From the NCBI GenBank assembly GCA_963782605.1, contig CAWAKK010000002.1:1-64000 (forward strand): a DNA stretch of 64,000 bases, given 5' to 3'. The notes below the pieces were generated by a model. The model was not told the origin of the DNA. It did no database searches and saw only the letters and a list, made by a program, of their open reading frames with translations. Position numbers and translations under genes: made by a program. Each line of letters opens with the position of its first letter. Position 1 is the first letter of the stretch. Shown piece by piece: positions 19,656 to 28,035 of this stretch. This DNA comes from JBDTSW01 sp963782605. GTDB lineage: Bacteria > Actinomycetota > Thermoleophilia > Solirubrobacterales > 70-9.

Positions 19656-20756
19656 ACGAACGCGATCGAGAGGTAGTAGCCCGCCACCACGGTGAAGAGG
19701 ACGGCGTCCAGGCGGTCGAGCAGGCCGCCGTGAGGGCCGAAGACGTTGCCGGAGTCCTTGACCCCGAGGTCGCGCTTTACGAGTGACTCGAAGAGGTCGC
19801 CGATCGGCGCCAGGATGGCGATGACCATCCCCATGAGGAGCGCGTCGAGGCCGGGGAGCCAGTCCTGGTAGAGGCCGGCGAACCAGAAGCCCATCGTGCC
19901 GCCGATGAAGCCGCCGACCATGCCCTCGAGCGTCTTGTTGGGCGAGAGGCCGGGCGCCAGGCGGTGGCGGCCGACCATGCGACCGACCGCGTACGCGGCG
20001 GTATCGGCCACGAAGGTCGCGACCAGCACATCGACAAGGAGGCCGGCACCGTGGTCGGGCAGCTCGCGCAGCAGCACGGCGTGTGCGAATGGCAGCCCGA
20101 TCCAGAGGATTCCGAAGGCGCTCATCGCCATCGCTCGGGTCGCGCCCTCCATGGGGCCACGCGTCGCGGCCACCCCGAACATCAGCGGGAAGGCGGCGGC
20201 CGCGGCGAGCACCATCTGGTACTGGGAGCCGAAGTACGCCGCGAGGATCATCCCGGCCGAGGCCGCGAACGCGACGAACTGAAGCGGTTGCTGCGATGCG
20301 GTCATCCGAAAGAGCTCGGCGAGTCCGATCCACGAGAAGACGACCATCGCCGCGGTGAAGGTGAGGCCACCGACGACGACGATCGCGATCGCTACTGCGA
20401 TCCACGGGATCGCCCAGAGGATGCGCATCATCGTCTCGGCTTGGGGAGCTCCGACGCCGCGCCTCCGCGGGGAGCGGCTCCTCGCGACGTGGCCGGCGCC
20501 GTCTCGAGGCAGGACGGTCGGGCTTCGGCTTGCGGCCCGTCAGGCCGCGGAAGCGCGGGCGCCGCTCACGCCGCCGGGGCCTGGGCACGGGCGGCCGCCC
20601 CTCGGGCGGCGTCGGGCTCACAAACGGCGGTGGTTCGAGGTCTCGGGGCGCACGGCCGTCGTCGTCACCGATGGAGTCGAAGTCGAGGTCGACGTCGAGG
20701 TCATCCGCAAACGCGCGCGAGCGATCACCGCCCTTCCGGCCTCCCGAGGACTCCAT
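19649..20756 (-). CDS. cdsA: Phosphatidate cytidylyltransferase with disordered N-terminal extension; probable frameshift near 20,440-20,500
   Basis: The catalytic part is the open frame 20431-19649 (260 aa). It has seven or so membrane segments and the family signature SLVKRDLGVKDSGNVFGPHG followed by GLLDR. CdsA makes CDP-diacylglycerol from phosphatidate and CTP, the precursor of all phospholipids. Upstream in a different frame lies 20756-20440, encoding an acidic then Arg/Pro-rich tail beginning MESSGGRKGGDRSRAFADDL. It starts 10 bp after the uppS stop. I infer that a one-base error separates this cytoplasmic extension from the enzyme. If not, translation starts at ATG 20431. It is last in the rpsB-tsf-pyrH-frr-uppS-cdsA series. 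Confidence 0.85.
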
Positions 20757-20765
20757 GAGCCGAAT

Positions 20766-21443
20766 CTAGCGGGCGCCGAATCGCCGCCGGCGAGCCTCGA
20801 ACTCGCGCAGCGCTTCCTGCAGGTGCTCGAGCTTGAAGTCCGGCCACAGCACGTCCGCGAATACCAGCTCCGAGTACGCGGTCTGCCACAGCAGGTAGTT
20901 CGAGAGGCGGCGCTCGCCGCTGGTGCGGATCACCAGGTCGGGGTCGGCCATCTCAGGTGCATAGAGACAGGCGCGGAACGCCTCCTCGCCGCCGCCCTCG
21001 AAGCGCGTCGCCGCATCGAGGATCTCCGCCCGGCCGCCGTAGTTGAAGGCGACGTAGAGCCGCAGGCGCTCGTTCGCCTCGGTCACGCCCTCGGCCCACG
21101 CCATGCGCTCTCGAAGCTCCTCGGAGACGGCGTGACGGCGGCCGATGAACCGCATGGACACCCCCTCTGAGTCCAGCTCGGGCGTCTCGGAGGTGATCAG
21201 CTCGGCGAACATCGCCATGAGCCCATCGACCTCGTCGGTCGGGCGCGACCAGTTTTCCGTCGAGAAGGCGTACACGCAGAGCTCGGAGAGCCCAACGCGA
21301 ACCGCGTCCTTCACCGTGCGCTTCAGCGTCTGCGCGCCCTCCCGGTGGCCCTCCAGCACCGGCACCCCGCGCTCCTTTGCCCAGCGTGCGTTGCCGTCCA
21401 TGATGATCGCGACAGCGCGCGCCGCCGGGCGATCGACGCTCAA
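20766..21443 (-). CDS. uppS: Isoprenyl (undecaprenyl) diphosphate synthase
   Basis: A 225-aa cis-prenyltransferase. Catalytic Asp16 is in AIIMDGNARWAKERG; other conserved blocks are GHREGAQTLK, YAFSTENWSRPTDEV, FIGRRHAVSEELRERM, VAFNYGGRAEI and DLVIRTSGERRLSNYLLWQT. It condenses isopentenyl diphosphate onto farnesyl diphosphate to give the lipid carrier for peptidoglycan. The start is TTG (21441-21443), overlapping the frr stop as TTGA, with GAAG upstream; no ATG fits. The coupling with frr and cdsA is a classic bacterial arrangement. Confidence 0.93.
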   Translation of the reverse strand: MSVDRPAARAVAIIMDGNARWAKERGVPVLEGHREGAQTLKRTVKDAVRVGLSELCVYAFSTENWSRPTDEVDGLMAMFAELITSETPELDSEGVSMRFIGRRHAVSEELRERMAWAEGVTEANERLRLYVAFNYGGRAEILDAATRFEGGGEEAFRACLYAPEMADPDLVIRTSGERRLSNYLLWQTAYSELVFADVLWPDFKLEHLQEALREFEARRRRFGAR

Positions 21444-22006
21444 ACTTCGAGGATCTCCTCTTCCTTTGCCTTGAGGGCCACGTCGATCTCGTCCGTGGAG
21501 CCGTCGGTCAACTTCTGCAGCTCGGTCTCCGCGCGCCGCTCATCGTCCTCGCCTACCTCCCCCTCCTTCTTCAGCTCACGGAGATCGTGCATGACGTCGC
21601 GCCGGATGTTGCGAACGGCCACCTTGCCCTCCTCGGCCACGCCGTGGACCACCTTTACCATCTCCCGGCGGCGCTCCTCGTTCAGCTCCGGGATCTGGAG
21701 GCGAATCACGTTGCCGTCATTTGACGGTGTGAGGCCGAGATCGGACTCCATGATCGCCTTCTCGATCAGGCCAATGGAGTTCTTGTCGTACGGCGTCAGA
21801 GTCAGCAGGCGGGCGTCCGGGGCGTTGACGTTCGCCAATTGCTTGAGTGGCGTCTCAGCCCCGTAGTAGTCGATCATGAGCCGATCAAGCAGGTGCGGGG
21901 ACGCACGACCGGTGCGGACCGTCGCCAGTTCGTGCCTGCAGTTCTCGACCGACTTGCGCATGCGCTCGCCGGCGTCGCTCAGAAACTCGTCGGTGAGCTC
22001 AGACAC
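21440..22006 (-). CDS. frr: Ribosome recycling factor
   Basis: 188 aa, the usual length. The domain I helices and conserved segments KSVENCRHELATVRTGRASP, LLDRLMIDYYGAETPLKQLA, VNAPDARLLTLTPYDKNSI, IEKAIMESDLGLTPSNDGN and IRLQIPELNEERRREMVKVV are all present. With EF-G it splits post-termination ribosomes. The start is GTG at 22006, overlapping the pyrH stop by 8 bp. It is the fourth gene of the rpsB-tsf-pyrH-frr run. Confidence 0.95.
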   Translation of the reverse strand: MSELTDEFLSDAGERMRKSVENCRHELATVRTGRASPHLLDRLMIDYYGAETPLKQLANVNAPDARLLTLTPYDKNSIGLIEKAIMESDLGLTPSNDGNVIRLQIPELNEERRREMVKVVHGVAEEGKVAVRNIRRDVMHDLRELKKEGEVGEDDERRAETELQKLTDGSTDEIDVALKAKEEEILEV

Positions 22007-22763
22007 CGGTGTCCTCCGCGGGAATGTCCTTCACCAGGACGCCGTTTGTCGAGACGATCGTTCCCACCCGCTCTCCGCGCACGATCCTATCCACGTTGGC
22101 GCCGTCGGCCATGTTGAACACGTAGATGGGAAGCGCGTTATCCATGCACAGCGAGAGGGCGGTGGAGTCCATCACGCGGAGGCCACGCTCGATCGCCTCG
22201 AGGTGGGTGATCTCGGGTAGGAACTTGGCCTCGGCGACGTGCGTTGGATCGGCGTCGTAGACGCCCTCGACCCCGTTTTTGGCCATCAGGATCGCCTCGG
22301 CGTGGATCTCGAGGGCGCGCAGGGCCGCTGCCGTGTCGGTGGTGAAGAACGGGTTACCCGTGCCGGCTGCGAAGATGATCACTCTGCCCTTCTCGAGGTG
22401 GCGGATGGCCCGGCGGCGGATGTATGGCTCCGCGACCTCGGTGACCTCGATCGCCGAGAGAACTCTCGTGTGCGAGCCGCGCTTTTCGAGCGCGTCCTGG
22501 AGCGTCAGCGCGTTCAGCAGGGTCGCCAGCATCCCCATGTAGTCGGCCGTCGCCCGATCCATGCCCTGGGCGGCGGCATCGAGGCCGCGGTAGATGTTCC
22601 CCGCGCCCACGACGAGGGCCACCTCCACCCCGCGCTCTGAGATCTCGTTGATCTGGCGGCTGATGCGCTCGATCTCCGCCGGATCGGTGCCGTAGTCGAG
22701 CGAACCCATGAGCGCCTCCCCCGAGAGCTTGAGAAGGATTCGCTTAAAGGCCGGCGCCGACAT
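21999..22763 (-). CDS. pyrH: Uridylate kinase
   Basis: A 254-aa bacterial UMP kinase of the amino-acid kinase fold. It begins MSAPAFKRILLKLSGEALMG, then has ALVVGAGNIYRGLDAAAQGM, ATADYMGMLATLLNALTLQD, AAGTGNPFFTTDTAAALRAL and MAKNGVEGVYDADP. It phosphorylates UMP to UDP. The gap to tsf upstream is about 112 nt and holds no gene. Confidence 0.95.
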   Translation of the reverse strand: MSAPAFKRILLKLSGEALMGSLDYGTDPAEIERISRQINEISERGVEVALVVGAGNIYRGLDAAAQGMDRATADYMGMLATLLNALTLQDALEKRGSHTRVLSAIEVTEVAEPYIRRRAIRHLEKGRVIIFAAGTGNPFFTTDTAAALRALEIHAEAILMAKNGVEGVYDADPTHVAEAKFLPEITHLEAIERGLRVMDSTALSLCMDNALPIYVFNMADGANVDRIVRGERVGTIVSTNGVLVKDIPAEDTGV

Positions 22764-22875
22764 TCCGCCGAACCCTAGCGGCGCCCCGCCATGCCCGGAC
22801 GCGGGAGCAGATCAAGAAGCCCACGGCGTAGCCGCGGGCAATTGATTCGGGGCGGGAGCGGAGGACATGGCGGAG

Positions 22876-23490
22876 TTATTCCTCCCCCACCCGGAAGTGC
22901 GCGAAGCGGGCGATGCGAACGTTCTCGCCCGTTCGCGAAGCGATCTCGGCCCGCAGCTCCTCGATCGTCTTGCCCTCGTAGCGGTCGGACCGGATGTGCT
23001 CCTGGTTCAGCAGAGCCACCTCGGTGGCCCACTTCTCGAGCTGGCCGTCGACGATCTTGGCGACGATGTCATCCGGCTTGCCCTCCTCTCGCGCCTTCGC
23101 CTCGAAGACCGCTCGCTCGGCTTCGCGCTCCGCGTTCGACACCTCGCTGGCGTCGACGTACATGGGCGCGGCCGGCGAGCCCGCGATGTGGATCGCGACC
23201 TCGTCCGCGAACTCGCGGAACTCATCGGAACGTGCGACGAAGTCCGTCTCGCACTGGACCTCGACGAGCACCCCGACCTTGCCGTTCGCGTGAATGTAGG
23301 AAGCGACAACGCCCTCGCCCGTCGAGCGGCCGCTGCGCTTGGCGGCCGATGCCTGACCGCGGACGCGCAGGATCTCGATCGCCTTGTCGAGGTCGCCCTC
23401 GGCCTCAGCGAGCGCGCCCTTGCAGTCCATGATCGCCGCCCCGGTGCGATCGCGAAGCTCCTTCACGTCCTTGGCCGCGATCTCCGCCAT
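22876..23490 (-). CDS. tsf: Translation elongation factor Ts
   Basis: A 204-aa short-form EF-Ts. It has the UBA-like N-terminal domain with TGAAIMDCKGALAEAEGDLD and the core block EGVVASYIHANGKVGVLVEV followed by CETDFVARSDEF. It recycles EF-Tu-GDP. The ATG at 23490 overlaps the restored rpsB stop by one base (TGATG). About 200 aa is normal for the shortened EF-Ts of Thermus and actinobacteria, compared with 283 in E. coli. Confidence 0.94.
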   Translation of the reverse strand: MAEIAAKDVKELRDRTGAAIMDCKGALAEAEGDLDKAIEILRVRGQASAAKRSGRSTGEGVVASYIHANGKVGVLVEVQCETDFVARSDEFREFADEVAIHIAGSPAAPMYVDASEVSNAEREAERAVFEAKAREEGKPDDIVAKIVDGQLEKWATEVALLNQEHIRSDRYEGKTIEELRAEIASRTGENVRIARFAHFRVGEE

Positions 23491-24373
23491 CAGGGCTTCT
23501 GTCCCTGCGCACCCGCGGGTGCAGCCGGTGCGGCTTCGGCACCGCCCTCGGGCGCGCGGCGGCGGCCGCGGCGGCGGCCTTCTCGGCCTCTTCCCGAGCC
23601 TTGCGCTCTTCCTCGGCCTTGCGCTTGGCCTCCTCCTCCTGGCGACGGCGCTCCTCCTCCTCGGCCCGGCGCTTGGCCTCCACCTCGCGATAGGTGGTTG
23701 CGGCGCGTTCGATCGCCTGGCCGAGGGTGCCGATCACAAGGTCGCAGGAGCGGATCGCGTCGTCGTTGCCCGGAATCGGATGCGAGACGGGGCTCGGGTC
23801 CACGTTCGAGTCGACCAGGGCGATGATCGGGATGCGCAGGATCTCGGCCTCGCGCAGAGCGATCGCCTCGGTCTTGACATCGATGATCACGATTGCCTCT
23901 GGCAGGCGTTTTAGGTCACGAACCCCACCGAGGTTGTAGGTGAGCTTGTCGAGCTCGGCCTCCATCGACATCCGCTCCTTCGTTGGGAGCAGCTCGAGCT
24001 GGCCCTCGTTCTTTAAGCCGTCGAGTTCGTGGAGGCGGTCGATCCGCTTCGAGATCGTGTGGAAGTTCGTGAGCAGGCCGCCCAGCCAGCGCTGGTTTAC
24101 GTAGGGCATGCCGGAGCGCGTCGCCCAGTCCCTGACGCCATCGCTCGCCTGCTTCTTCGTGCCGACGAACAGCACCGTGCCGCCCTGTGACGCCACCTCG
24201 GCGGAGAAATCCCGCGCCTCGTCGAGGAGCGCTTGCGTCTGCATCAGGTCGATGATGTGGATGCCATCGCGCTCGCCCCAGATGTAGCGCCCCATGCGGG
24301 GGTTCCAGCGGCGGGTCTGGTGGCCGAAGTGGAGCCCTGCCTGAAGCAGGTCCCGTACGTCCGTCTCGGGCAC
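23490..24373 (-). CDS. rpsB: 30S ribosomal protein S2 with long charged C-terminal tail; single-base frameshift near 23,550
   Basis: The GTG start at 24373 gives MPETDVRDLLQAGLHFGHQT followed by RRWNPRMGRYIWGERDGIHI, unmistakable S2. The globular part ends near residue 228. It is followed by about 50 residues of Glu/Arg/Ala-rich coiled coil (KRRAEEEERRRQEEEAKRKA, then Ala runs), longer than in most S2 proteins. The frame as given runs past the tsf start to 23405. If one C is restored in the CCC run at 23,550-23,552, the tail becomes EGGAEAAPAAPAGAQGQKP and stops at TGA 23490-23492, joined to tsf as TGATG. I take that as the true end and the break as a sequencing error. Confidence 0.92.
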
Positions 24374-24532
24374 TTTGTGAGTTCTCCCTTGTCTTGGCTT
24401 GGTCCCGCCGCAGGCCTTCCGAGAACCCGGCCTGCGGGCGTTCGCGCCGCTTGGCCGGGCAGGGCCCCGGTGCTTCTCCGACGGGGTCGGTTACCGGTCG
24501 AGGCCGATTCTAGAAGGTCGTTGGGGGAAGCT
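24374..24532 (-). promoter_or_regulatory. rpsB 5' leader / rluD-rpsB intergenic region with a strong hairpin
   Basis: A 9-bp perfect stem, CCGCAGGCC (24408-24416) with GGCCTGCGG (24429-24437), lies between the rluD-type gene stop and the rpsB start. It could terminate the upstream transcript or belong to the rpsB leader, where S2-responsive structures are known in other bacteria. No T-run follows, which argues weakly against an intrinsic terminator. A TAGAAT -10-like box (24507-24512, minus) is possible, but I see no good -35. Confidence 0.35.
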
Positions 24533-25207
24533 CTATGCCCTCGCTTGCTCGAGCGCTGCCGAGAGGTCCTCGGGGAGCGACGACTGGAACTCGAGCTCCT
24601 CACCGCTCGAGGGATGGCTGAAACCGAGCCGGCTCGAGTGCAAGAACTGACGGCAGAGGCCGTGGCGGCCTGGGTGCCCGTAGCGAGGGTCACCGCAAAC
24701 CGGATGGCCGATCGCTGCGAAATGGGCTCTGATCTGGTGCGTGCGACCGGTCTCGAGCCGTGCCTCGACGAGACTGTCGGGCCCCACCGAGTCGATCACC
24801 TCGAAGTGCGTTCGCGCGTCGCGTGCGCCTCTCCCGCCGACGGCTCGTCGCTCGGGAGCGCGGTGGTCGCGGCCGAGCGGGGCGTCGATCGTGCCCGAGC
24901 GCGACCGCGGGCGACCCTCGATCAGCGCCAGGTACGTACGAGAAACCTGGCGACGCCGGATCGCGCCGGAAAGCCGGCGGTGAGCATCCGAACTGCGGGC
25001 GACGATCATGAGCCCCGAGGTGTCCTTGTCGAGGCGATGGACGATCCCTGGACGAACGGGGTCGTCGCCGCCACCGAGCAGCTCGCCGAGCTGATCGACG
25101 AGGGTGGGACCGCGATGCCCGGGAGCGGCGTGGACGACCAGGCCGGCCGGCTTCTCGATCACGGCGAGCCAGTCGTCGAGATAGACGAGCTCGAGCGTGG
25201 ACGTCAT
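24533..25207 (-). CDS. rluD: RluA/RluD-family pseudouridine synthase
   Basis: 224 aa from ATG 25207, which overlaps the lspA stop (ATGA). It has the motif I block YLDDWLAVIEKPAGLVVHAA, the catalytic Asp motif GIVHRLDKDTSGLMIVARSS and LETGRTHQIRAHFAAIGHPV, all typical of the RluA/C/D family. The N-terminal S4 domain of full-length RluD is missing, so the exact rRNA target is unsure. The lspA-rluD pairing is common in Gram-positives. Confidence 0.88.
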   Translation of the reverse strand: MTSTLELVYLDDWLAVIEKPAGLVVHAAPGHRGPTLVDQLGELLGGGDDPVRPGIVHRLDKDTSGLMIVARSSDAHRRLSGAIRRRQVSRTYLALIEGRPRSRSGTIDAPLGRDHRAPERRAVGGRGARDARTHFEVIDSVGPDSLVEARLETGRTHQIRAHFAAIGHPVCGDPRYGHPGRHGLCRQFLHSSRLGFSHPSSGEELEFQSSLPEDLSAALEQARA

Positions 25208-25683
25208 GCCGGGCCTGGTTTGGAGGTGCCCTGCCCGCGTATCACCGAGAGGACGAGGGCGAAGGCTCCGAGCGTGATCGCGATGTCGGCGACGTTGAAG
25301 GCCGGCCACAGCGGCGGGTCGATGAAATCGGTGACCGCATCGAGACGCAGCCGGTCGATCAGGTTTCCGATCGCGCCTCCGGCGAGCAGGCCCACCGCGA
25401 GCCACAGGCCCGCTCGTGAGGGCTGGACGATGAACCACACGAGCATGGCGCCGAGCGCGAGCGCGGTGACGACCAGGACGGGCGCCCCGCCGTCGCCGAG
25501 AAAGCCGAACGCGATGCCCCGGTTTGAGACCTCGACGAGATCGACGCCGAGGATGATCTCGTGGCGCTCGCCGGGCTCGAGCGCCGAGCGAACGACGGCC
25601 TTCGAGGCCTGATCGGCGATTACGACCAGCGCGGCGGTGACGATCGCCGCTCCCCAGCCGTGCCGGCGATGCTCGTGGTTCAC
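25204..25683 (-). CDS. lspA: Lipoprotein signal peptidase (signal peptidase II)
   Basis: 159 aa from GTG 25683, whose GTGA overlaps the YggT stop; the longer open frame upstream reads through yggT and is not used. Four membrane segments are visible, with the catalytic Asp motifs GGAIGNLIDRLRLDAVTDFI (first Asp) and AFNVADIAITLG (second Asp), and NRGIAFGFL matching the conserved N-R-G-x-A-F loop. It cleaves prolipoproteins after lipidation. Lipoprotein substrates occur in this window (the LivK-like protein and the 47.1-kb lipoprotein). Confidence 0.93.
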   Translation of the reverse strand: MNHEHRRHGWGAAIVTAALVVIADQASKAVVRSALEPGERHEIILGVDLVEVSNRGIAFGFLGDGGAPVLVVTALALGAMLVWFIVQPSRAGLWLAVGLLAGGAIGNLIDRLRLDAVTDFIDPPLWPAFNVADIAITLGAFALVLSVIRGQGTSKPGPA

Positions 25684-25967
25684 GCGCGGATCGCGCCGAC
25701 GACCAGGCCCTGAACGATGAAGAGCACGATGATCGCCAGGATCGGGCTCAGATCGAGCCGCCCGCCGATCGGCGGGATGACTCGGCGAAAGATGTTCAGG
25801 TATGGGTTCGTCGTCTCCTCCACGAACCCCACGGCTGCCCGGAGATAGAGGTTGTAGGGCATCCGGGGCACCCATGAGAGCAGCACACGGATGAAGATCA
25901 GGATCAAGAAGACGGTGAACAGGGCAGAGACGTAATCGGCGATCTCATCCCGGCCGATGGCTGCCAC
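25680..25967 (-). CDS. yggT: YggT family membrane protein
   Basis: 95 aa if GTG 25967 is the start; it then overlaps proC by a few bases, and a TTG at 25982 is an alternative. It has two membrane segments (SALFTVFLILIFIRVLLSWV and LSPILAIIVLFIVQGLVVGA) with the family signature NPYLNIFRRVIPPIGGRLDL between them. Its function is unknown in detail; in Gram-positives it sits with sepF and division genes, as here, and is linked to membrane or division homeostasis. Confidence 0.85.
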   Translation of the reverse strand: MAAIGRDEIADYVSALFTVFLILIFIRVLLSWVPRMPYNLYLRAAVGFVEETTNPYLNIFRRVIPPIGGRLDLSPILAIIVLFIVQGLVVGAIRA

Positions 25968-25975
25968 GAGGAGGC

Positions 25976-26743
25976 TCAACGAAAGCGCTCCAAGGAGGCC
26001 GCCACCGCCGCTGCGATCGCGTCGTCGAATGAATGCGCGGAGAGCGCGTCGAGCCCGGCCTCCGTTGTGCCCCCAGGCGGCGCCACCGCGCGCTGGATCG
26101 CCTCGGGATCGTGCTCGGCGAGCAACTCGGCGGTCCCGATAACGGTCTCCGCGACGAGCTCGAGCGCGAGCTCGCCATCGAGCCCCTCCCGCTCGCCTTC
26201 GCCCGCCAGAGCGTCCGCAAAGCGGGCGACGTACGCCGGCGCGCACGACATCACGGCCATTGCAGCCTCCATGCGGTCCTCCGGGACCTCGAACACCCTC
26301 CCGAGCTCCCCGAGCAGGCCCAGCAGGCCGGACTCGAGCTCCGGGCTCATGTCGACCGCGGGCGGGTGGCAAATGACTCCGCGGCGCACCTCGACGGGCT
26401 GGTTGGGGATCACCCGCAGGATGGGCGTGGCGGGAAAGGCCCGGGCCAGGCGCTCGGTCGGGGTGACCGCAAGCACGGAGAGGAGGGCGGGCGCTCGTCG
26501 CTCCATCTGCTCGGCGACCTCGTCCAGGGCGGCGGGCTTCACCGCCAGCAGGACGACGTCGCTCTCAGCCGCGAGTTCGGTGAGCGAGTCGCGGGTCTCG
26601 CCACCCGCCTCCTCGGCGAGCGCCGAGGCACGATCCCGGTCGAGATCGCAAAACAGCATCCGCTCGGGCCCGCCATCGGCGGCGGCCCAGCCGCGGGCCA
26701 TCGCACCCGCCATGCTTCCCGCCCCTGCGAACCCGAGCTTCAT
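25976..26743 (-). CDS. proC: Pyrroline-5-carboxylate reductase
   Basis: 255 aa with the Rossmann motif GFAGAGSMAGAMARGW (4-19), DVVLLAVKPAALDEV, ILRVIPNQPVEVRRGVICHP and the C-terminal dimerisation block AVAPPGGTTEAGLDALSAHS (family P-G-G-T-T-x-x-G signature). It makes L-proline from pyrroline-5-carboxylate with NAD(P)H. It lies between sepF (34 bp away) and yggT, the standard Gram-positive order yggS-sepF-proC-yggT. Confidence 0.94.
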   Translation of the reverse strand: MKLGFAGAGSMAGAMARGWAAADGGPERMLFCDLDRDRASALAEEAGGETRDSLTELAAESDVVLLAVKPAALDEVAEQMERRAPALLSVLAVTPTERLARAFPATPILRVIPNQPVEVRRGVICHPPAVDMSPELESGLLGLLGELGRVFEVPEDRMEAAMAVMSCAPAYVARFADALAGEGEREGLDGELALELVAETVIGTAELLAEHDPEAIQRAVAPPGGTTEAGLDALSAHSFDDAIAAAVAASLERFR

Positions 26744-26777
26744 GGGCGGAAGGGTATGGGAGCCGCTTCGAGGCAGA

Positions 26778-27311
26778 CTACGACTGGTTGAAGAAGCCCT
26801 TCTCGACGAGGCGGGCCTGCTCCTCGGCGGAGACCTCGACGTTTCGGGGGGTGAGCAGGAAGGTCTTCTCGGCGACCTTCTGCATCCCGCCGTCGAGGGC
26901 GTAGGTGAGGCCCGAGGCGAAGTCGATCAGGCGTTTGGCAAGCTCGCCTTCGGTGGTCTGGAGGTTCAGGATGACGGGGACGCCCTGCTTGAAGCGGTCG
27001 GCGACCTCCTGTGCCTGGTTGAAGGACAGCGGGGTGACGAGGTGGACGCGCACGTCTCCCCCGTTGCCGACAGAGCGCAGCGGACGCGTGCGGCCCCCCG
27101 GCTCGTCGTCGGCGAAGATGTCGTCGATCTCGTCGCGCGTGCGGCGGCGCTCGCCGATGCGGCTGACCGAGGCCTGGCGAGGCGGAGGCGAGTCGTAGAG
27201 CTCGGGATGGGAGCCGGTTTCGGGCTCGTACGGATCGCGATCAACGTAGTCGGGATCCTCGGCGAGGCCGAAGTAGACGAGGGCGCGGTGCCAGGTGTCG
27301 CGGATAGCCAT
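26778..27311 (-). CDS. sepF: Cell division protein SepF
   Basis: 177 aa. The first 25 residues (MAIRDTWHRALVYFGLAEDP) form the membrane-binding amphipathic helix, followed by an acidic, Pro-rich linker (30-85) and a C-terminal DUF552/SepF domain (VHLVTPLSFNQAQEVADRFK, PVILNLQTTEGELAKRLIDF, KTFLLTPRNVEV). SepF tethers FtsZ to the membrane and is essential where FtsA is absent, as in actinobacteria. It is part of the dcw-associated yggS-sepF-proC-yggT series. Confidence 0.93.
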   Translation of the reverse strand: MAIRDTWHRALVYFGLAEDPDYVDRDPYEPETGSHPELYDSPPPRQASVSRIGERRRTRDEIDDIFADDEPGGRTRPLRSVGNGGDVRVHLVTPLSFNQAQEVADRFKQGVPVILNLQTTEGELAKRLIDFASGLTYALDGGMQKVAEKTFLLTPRNVEVSAEEQARLVEKGFFNQS

Positions 27312-27396
27312 ATGTGGAGCGGTGTTTCGCTTCCCGAGCCGCTTTTCCTCCGCACAGTATGCCTGGTTGCAACCGCTGTGAACGCAGCTTCCCAGC

Positions 27397-28035
27397 TCAG
27401 CGGTAGAGCGTCGTCCCGAGGCGCAGGATCGTCGCGCCCTCGTCGACCGCCACGGTCCAGTCCTGGCTCGTTCCCATCGAGAGCCGCTTCAAGCCGTGCT
27501 CGCCAGCGAGCTCGCCGAGGCGGGCGAAGTAGGGACGGGATTCCTCGGGGTCCTCGGTAAAAGGCGGCATGGTCATGAGGCCCGAGACGCGAACGGGGCA
27601 GCGTTCGATGAACTCGCCCAGCACCCCAGGCGTAACTCCGGCCTTGCTGTCCTCGCCGGCGAGGTTCACCTCCACGAGGACCTCCGCATCGGGGTCTGCG
27701 TGGCGCTCCAGCTGCGCCAGGGCGGACTCGCTCGCGATCGAGTGGATCAGCCGCACCGCGGGGAGGATTCGCTTCACCTTGCGGCTCTGGACGTTGCCGA
27801 TGAAGTCCCAGTCGAACTCCTCCACCCAGCGCGCTTGTTTTTGCTCGAGGTCCTGCAACCTGTTCTCCCCGACCAGGGAGATGCCCGCCTCCGCCAGAGT
27901 GCCCATCTCGTCGAGCGGCACGTACTTGGTGGCCGTCAGGATCTCAACTCCCTCTCCCGCCCGCTCTCGCACGCGCTCGAGGTTCTCGCGCACGCGGCTC
28001 GGGTCGATGTTCTCGATCAGCTCAGGCATCGCCAC
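27397..28035 (-). CDS. yggS: PLP homeostasis protein (YggS/PLPBP family)
   Basis: 212 aa from GTG 28035, or 210 from ATG 28029. The PLP-lysine is in EILTATKYVPLDEM; other conserved blocks are LVGENRLQDLEQKQARWVEE, DWDFIGNVQSRKVKRILPAV, PVRVSGLMTMPPF and LSMGTSQDWTVAVDEGATIL. It binds PLP without known enzymatic activity and balances PLP pools. It overlaps pgeF by 19 bp. Confidence 0.93.
   Translation of the reverse strand: MAMPELIENIDPSRVRENLERVRERAGEGVEILTATKYVPLDEMGTLAEAGISLVGENRLQDLEQKQARWVEEFDWDFIGNVQSRKVKRILPAVRLIHSIASESALAQLERHADPDAEVLVEVNLAGEDSKAGVTPGVLGEFIERCPVRVSGLMTMPPFTEDPEESRPYFARLGELAGEHGLKRLSMGTSQDWTVAVDEGATILRLGTTLYR

Noticed and set aside
24408..24437. Riboswitch in front of rpsB
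   Set aside because: Only a simple hairpin is visible. No known riboswitch core could be matched, so it is kept only as a possible leader or terminator.
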